Source of the DNA: Deltaproteobacteria bacterium
Lineage (GTDB): Bacteria > Desulfobacterota > Desulfobacteria > Desulfobacterales > JAUVGT01
NCBI GenBank assembly: GCA_030593645.1
Contig: JAUVGT010000187.1
Location: 1-9,369 of the forward strand
Reading direction: 5' to 3'
DNA length: 9,369 bases
Position numbers and translations under genes: made by a program
Part shown: piece after piece, positions 7,482 to 9,369 of the stretch
Position numbering within the stretch: the stretch's first letter is position 1
Layout: each line of letters begins with the position of its first letter
Notes under the pieces: model-generated
Seen by the model: the letters and a program-made list of their open reading frames with translations, nothing else
Database searches by the model: none
Told to the model about the DNA's origin: nothing

Positions 7482-8243
7482 TTACCTCCTTGGGTTCTTC
7501 AAATTTGAAAGTGTAAACAGACGATCGGGCAGATCCTCCTTAAATAACAGTGCCTTATATTCTAAAAGAGTATATTCATCATCTGTATCGGCTTTCTGCA
7601 TCTTCCATATTTTGGGAAAGAGTTTCCCCCCGATCATCTGAATGTTATCTGTGGTCATCGCTTTGACCAGTCTAAAATCTTCATCATAAAATTCCTGGCT
7701 CAGCATGATGAAATCTTCCCTGATTTTCAGTTTCTGCATTCCCCACACAACCGGCGCAGCCGGTTGTGGTATCGATTCAACCAGATATACTTTTTTACCA
7801 TCAAGCATTTCTGTTCCGACCACCCTGTGAACATATTCGTTGATCAGGCTGTCGGATTTTGCAAGATCATTATTTGAAAAGTCAGATCCCATCCAGCCCT
7901 GGGACATCATTGAAGGGGGCAGCTTGATCACGCGGTTGATTTTTGGATTAAACATCCACATTTCACGACCCTTTTTGAGAGTGCCGTTGCCATTATCCTT
8001 GGGAGGGGCGGTAATAACAAAAAACGATTTTTTTTCTCCTTTGGTCCATGCCTTGATTGTCATACTCCTTTCCCAGCCCGGGCGGTGTATGATCATATCC
8101 ACCGTACTGATGGATGCGCTGCCCCGCATGTAATTAAAGCAGGATTTTACAAGTGTTTGAGTATCCTGTGCCGGGGAGTTGATATAAAATCCAATTATAA
8201 GGGGCAAAGAAAGAATTGATATTGCGATTTGCTTTCGAAACAT
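7482..8243 (-). CDS. LolA-like outer-membrane lipoprotein-sorting protein (PF17131 type)
   Basis: This 253-residue protein starts with a signal peptide (KQIAISILSLPLIIGFYINS, then PAQD, cleavage after about A25), so it is periplasmic. The body matches the LolA-like family: MRGSASISTVDMIIHRPGWE (39-58), MTIKAWTKGEKKSFFVITAP (61-80), GREMWMFNPKINRVIKLPPS (92-111) and SQGWMGSDFSNNDLAKSD (114-131), a series of strands that would form the open beta-sheet with a hydrophobic groove. Length is usual for the family. AAGGA lies 7 bases before the ATG. It is the first gene of the ABC operon after tetR and touches the first permease gene. By family knowledge it should carry a lipid or lipoprotein from the ABC complex to the outer membrane. 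It differs from canonical LolA, so housekeeping lipoprotein sorting is unlikely to be its job; a dedicated substrate is my inference. Confidence 0.85.
   Translation of the reverse strand: MFRKQIAISILSLPLIIGFYINSPAQDTQTLVKSCFNYMRGSASISTVDMIIHRPGWERSMTIKAWTKGEKKSFFVITAPPKDNGNGTLKKGREMWMFNPKINRVIKLPPSMMSQGWMGSDFSNNDLAKSDSLINEYVHRVVGTEMLDGKKVYLVESIPQPAAPVVWGMQKLKIREDFIMLSQEFYDEDFRLVKAMTTDNIQMIGGKLFPKIWKMQKADTDDEYTLLEYKALLFKEDLPDRLFTLSNLKNPRR
7485..7490 (-). promoter_or_regulatory. Ribosome binding site AGGAGG supporting a TTG start
   Basis: On the minus strand AGGAGG is formed by the last two Arg codons of the LolA-like gene and lies 7 bases before the TTG at 7477. It decides for the TTG and against the ATG six codons downstream, and ties the two genes translationally. 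Confidence 0.7.
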
Positions 8244-8279
8244 ATTATTTTCCTTAATTATTGAATATTAAAGGTTGAT

Positions 8280-8406
8280 GGTCTAGTAAAAAGTCCGTTT
8301 TCCCGTCACTCAGGCGGAGGCCGGGGTCCAGAAGTGTTTGAAATTACTGGATTCCGGCCTCCGCCGGAATGACGCTAAAGATGATTTTCGGACTTTTTAC
8401 GAAGCC
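8280..8406. repeat. Palindromic repeat element A (MITE-like) between tetR and the LolA-like gene
   Basis: The ends are inverted: GGTCTAGTAAAAAGTCCG (8280-8297) against CGGACTTTTTACGAAGCC (8389-8406), with a perfect 12-base core GTAAAAAGTCCG. Inside is a second inverted pair of 28-base arms (8304-8331 and 8347-8374) that agree at 24 positions and enclose a 15-base loop; the arms centre on GGCGGAGGCC. There is no gene inside. It begins 7 bases after the tetR stop, so it probably acts as its terminator, and it fills the space where a promoter for the LolA-like operon should lie. Confidence 0.8.
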
Positions 8407-8413
8407 GTCAAAA

Positions 8414-9028
8414 TTATTCGTGATTCGCCAATCCTTTTAAGAGCACTTCGAGAAAATCTTTGGATGTTGTAATGGGATCAAAGGATTCATCAAACCACGC
8501 CTGAAGAAATATTGCGTCCCATGTACCCACAAGAGCAGCAGCCACTGATTCGATTTTTATATCGGATCGAAATTCGTTATGATCGATCCCATATTGAAGC
8601 AGGGATGAAACAAAATATCTGTATTCTTTATATAAATTGTGAAACGCATTTTTAAAACGTTCTCTAAGTGATGATGATGATGACGCGGACCAGAATTCCA
8701 TAACCAGTGTAAACATATCCTTTGTTTCAAACCATGAACTCATTAATGAATCATTCAAAACCATCAGTCTCTCTGAGGCTGTCCCGCTGAGCTTGGAAAC
8801 ATCCATCGATGCGGTTTTTTCGATTTTAAGTGAGAACCATTCAAATACAGCAAAAAACAGATCCTCCTTACTTTTAAAGTACTCGTAGATAGTACCTTTT
8901 CCAATACCGGCTTCAAGCGCAATATCGGCCATCACAGTATTTGAAAATCCATTTTTAGAAAAAACACATGCAGCCGCGGTAATGATTTGTGTTTTTCTTT
9001 CATGCTTCCGCTTTTTGCTGACAACCAT
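8414..9028 (-). CDS. TetR/AcrR family transcriptional regulator
   Basis: This 204-residue protein has a classic N-terminal TetR DNA-binding domain: TQIITAAACVFSKNGFSNTV (13-32), then the helix-turn-helix TVMADIALEAGIGKGTIYEY (31-50) and FKSKEDLFFAVFEWF. The rest is an all-helical ligand and dimerisation domain (about 65-200) with no conserved motif that would reveal the ligand; residues 112-117 contain a serine run (ASSSSS). It is upstream of and on the same strand as the LolA-like/ABC operon, so the usual expectation is that it represses itself and that operon until an inducer binds. The inducer may be the transported compound, which is inference. The ribosome binding site is weak (GGA 5 bases before the ATG). 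Palindromic elements flank it on both sides. Confidence 0.9.
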   Translation of the reverse strand: MVVSKKRKHERKTQIITAAACVFSKNGFSNTVMADIALEAGIGKGTIYEYFKSKEDLFFAVFEWFSLKIEKTASMDVSKLSGTASERLMVLNDSLMSSWFETKDMFTLVMEFWSASSSSSLRERFKNAFHNLYKEYRYFVSSLLQYGIDHNEFRSDIKIESVAAALVGTWDAIFLQAWFDESFDPITTSKDFLEVLLKGLANHE

Positions 9029-9054
9029 TTTTCCGATAGCCTTTAAATTTGTGA

Positions 9055-9069
9055 ATATTCGGTCCGATA
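9055..9069. promoter_or_regulatory. Near-palindrome in the tetR leader, weak operator candidate
   Basis: TATTCGG followed by TCCGATA forms an imperfect inverted repeat (one extra T) within the 80 bases before tetR. CCGATA also occurs at 9033-9038. It could be an operator for the regulator but is too short to be sure. Confidence 0.25.
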
Positions 9070-9076
9070 AAATATA

Positions 9077-9088
9077 CTGTACTTACAG
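9077..9088. promoter_or_regulatory. Perfect palindrome upstream of tetR, possible TetR operator
   Basis: CTGTA (9077-9081) and TACAG (9084-9088) are perfect inverted arms around CT, about 50 bases before the tetR start. The flanking sequence is AT-rich (on the minus strand TATATTTTAT follows), where a minus-10 box would fit. TetR proteins usually bind such palindromes in their own promoter. No matching site was found before the LolA-like gene. Confidence 0.35.
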
Positions 9089-9091
9089 AAC

Positions 9092-9265
9092 AATAAATGA
9101 TCATCGAAGGTCTCGTAAAAAGTCCAACTTCTGCGTGTGCTGCATTTTGCAATCATTCAGCGTACGAGAAGTACGCTGAATGATTACGAAATTTGCACGC
9201 CTTGAATTTGAACTTTTTACAATACCGTCATATTCGGATTTTTTACGAGACCACGATCATTTATT
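9092..9265. repeat. Palindromic repeat element B (MITE-like, composite) upstream of tetR
   Basis: Outer ends AATAAATGATC (9092-9102) and GATCATTTATT (9255-9265) are inverted, followed inward by GGTCTCGTAAAAAGTCC (9109-9125) and GGATTTTTTACGAGACC (9236-9252), inverted with one mismatch. The centre has a perfect 15-base stem, AATCATTCAGCGTAC (9151-9165) with 9171-9185, and loop GAGAA. A third, degenerate end (GAACTTTTTACAATACC, 9210-9226) followed by GTCA resembles the right end of element A. No gene is inside. Confidence 0.78.
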
Positions 9266-9297
9266 TTATCAAATAAAACCTGGTCCTTTGGGCCAGG
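9260..9297 (-). terminator. Hairpin repeat copy, possible minus-strand terminator
   Basis: CCTGGTCC (9279-9286) pairs with GGGCCAGG (9290-9297), one pair being G-T, with loop TTT. On the minus strand it is followed by TTTTATTT, as in the copy at 3797-3841, and its first 24 bases are identical to that copy. It would end a minus-strand gene lying beyond the right edge. Confidence 0.6.
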
Positions 9298-9330
9298 TCA
9301 GAGATAAATGGCTCTGCCATAAGAAATAAA

Positions 9331-9369
9331 TCAAAGTGACTAAAGTGAGCTAAAGTGCACTAAAGTTCC
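9331..9369. repeat. Short tandem repeat CTAAAGTG at the window edge
   Basis: Units CTAAAGTGAG (9340-9349), CTAAAGTGCA (9350-9359) and CTAAAGTTCC (9360-9369) follow each other with a 10-base period, preceded by a partial unit TCAAAGTGA. The array runs off the window, so its true length is unknown. No gene is seen from 9298 to the edge. Confidence 0.6.

Noticed and set aside
7840..8133. Open frame of 97 codons on the plus strand opposite the LolA-like gene
   Set aside because: It lies wholly within a well-supported minus-strand gene and has no recognisable motif.
8280..9297. Possible CRISPR array or attachment sites from the repeated sequences around tetR
   Set aside because: The repeats are inverted and unequal, there are no regular spacers, and no integrase or cas gene is present; they fit palindromic intergenic elements better.
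9331..9369. Replication-origin iterons from the CTAAAGTG array
   Set aside because: Only three units are visible, there is no replication gene and no DnaA-like box nearby, so the evidence is too thin.

Overview
The window looks like a chromosomal segment of a Gram-negative, diderm bacterium. A protein with a signal peptide and a C-terminal barrel signal (ending Y-F-F), together with a LolA-like periplasmic protein, implies an outer membrane. The style of the intergenic repeats (palindromic families with GTAAAAAGTCC ends, CACGAAA repeats, GGCGGA hairpins) suggests a Desulfobacterota-type genome, but this is an impression and not a proof.

Left block, about 1-2138, plus strand, visibly AT-rich. 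Three tightly packed genes: the C-terminal part of a right-handed beta-helix protein (cut off by the window edge), a VTC-domain protein (polyphosphate polymerase-like, triphosphate-tunnel fold), and a DUF4956 membrane protein. The genes overlap or nearly touch, so they form an operon. VTC and DUF4956 proteins are known to occur side by side, often with CotH-kinase or beta-helix proteins; their joint job is not established.

Right block, about 2237-9028, minus strand, with clearly higher GC. In transcription order: a TetR-family repressor, a LolA-like periplasmic carrier (PF17131 type), two paralogous FtsX/MacB-type ABC permeases, a LolD/MacB-type ATPase, and then, beyond a strong terminator-like hairpin, a 460-residue outer-membrane beta-barrel protein. 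Together they could form an envelope-spanning route for a lipophilic substrate: the inner-membrane ABC complex extracts it, the LolA-like protein carries it across the periplasm, and the barrel accepts or releases it. TetR would control expression. The substrate cannot be read from the sequence.

The two blocks converge at 2139-2236, where base composition changes sharply. The spacers of the right block are full of non-coding repeats: two related palindromic elements flank tetR (8280-8406 and 9092-9265), an inverted CACGAAA repeat fills the space between the two permeases, a paired hairpin motif occurs at both ends of the ABC-tetR block (3797-3833 and 9260-9297), and a short tandem CTAAAGTG repeat runs off the right edge. 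No rRNA, tRNA, CRISPR array, transposase or integrase gene was seen.
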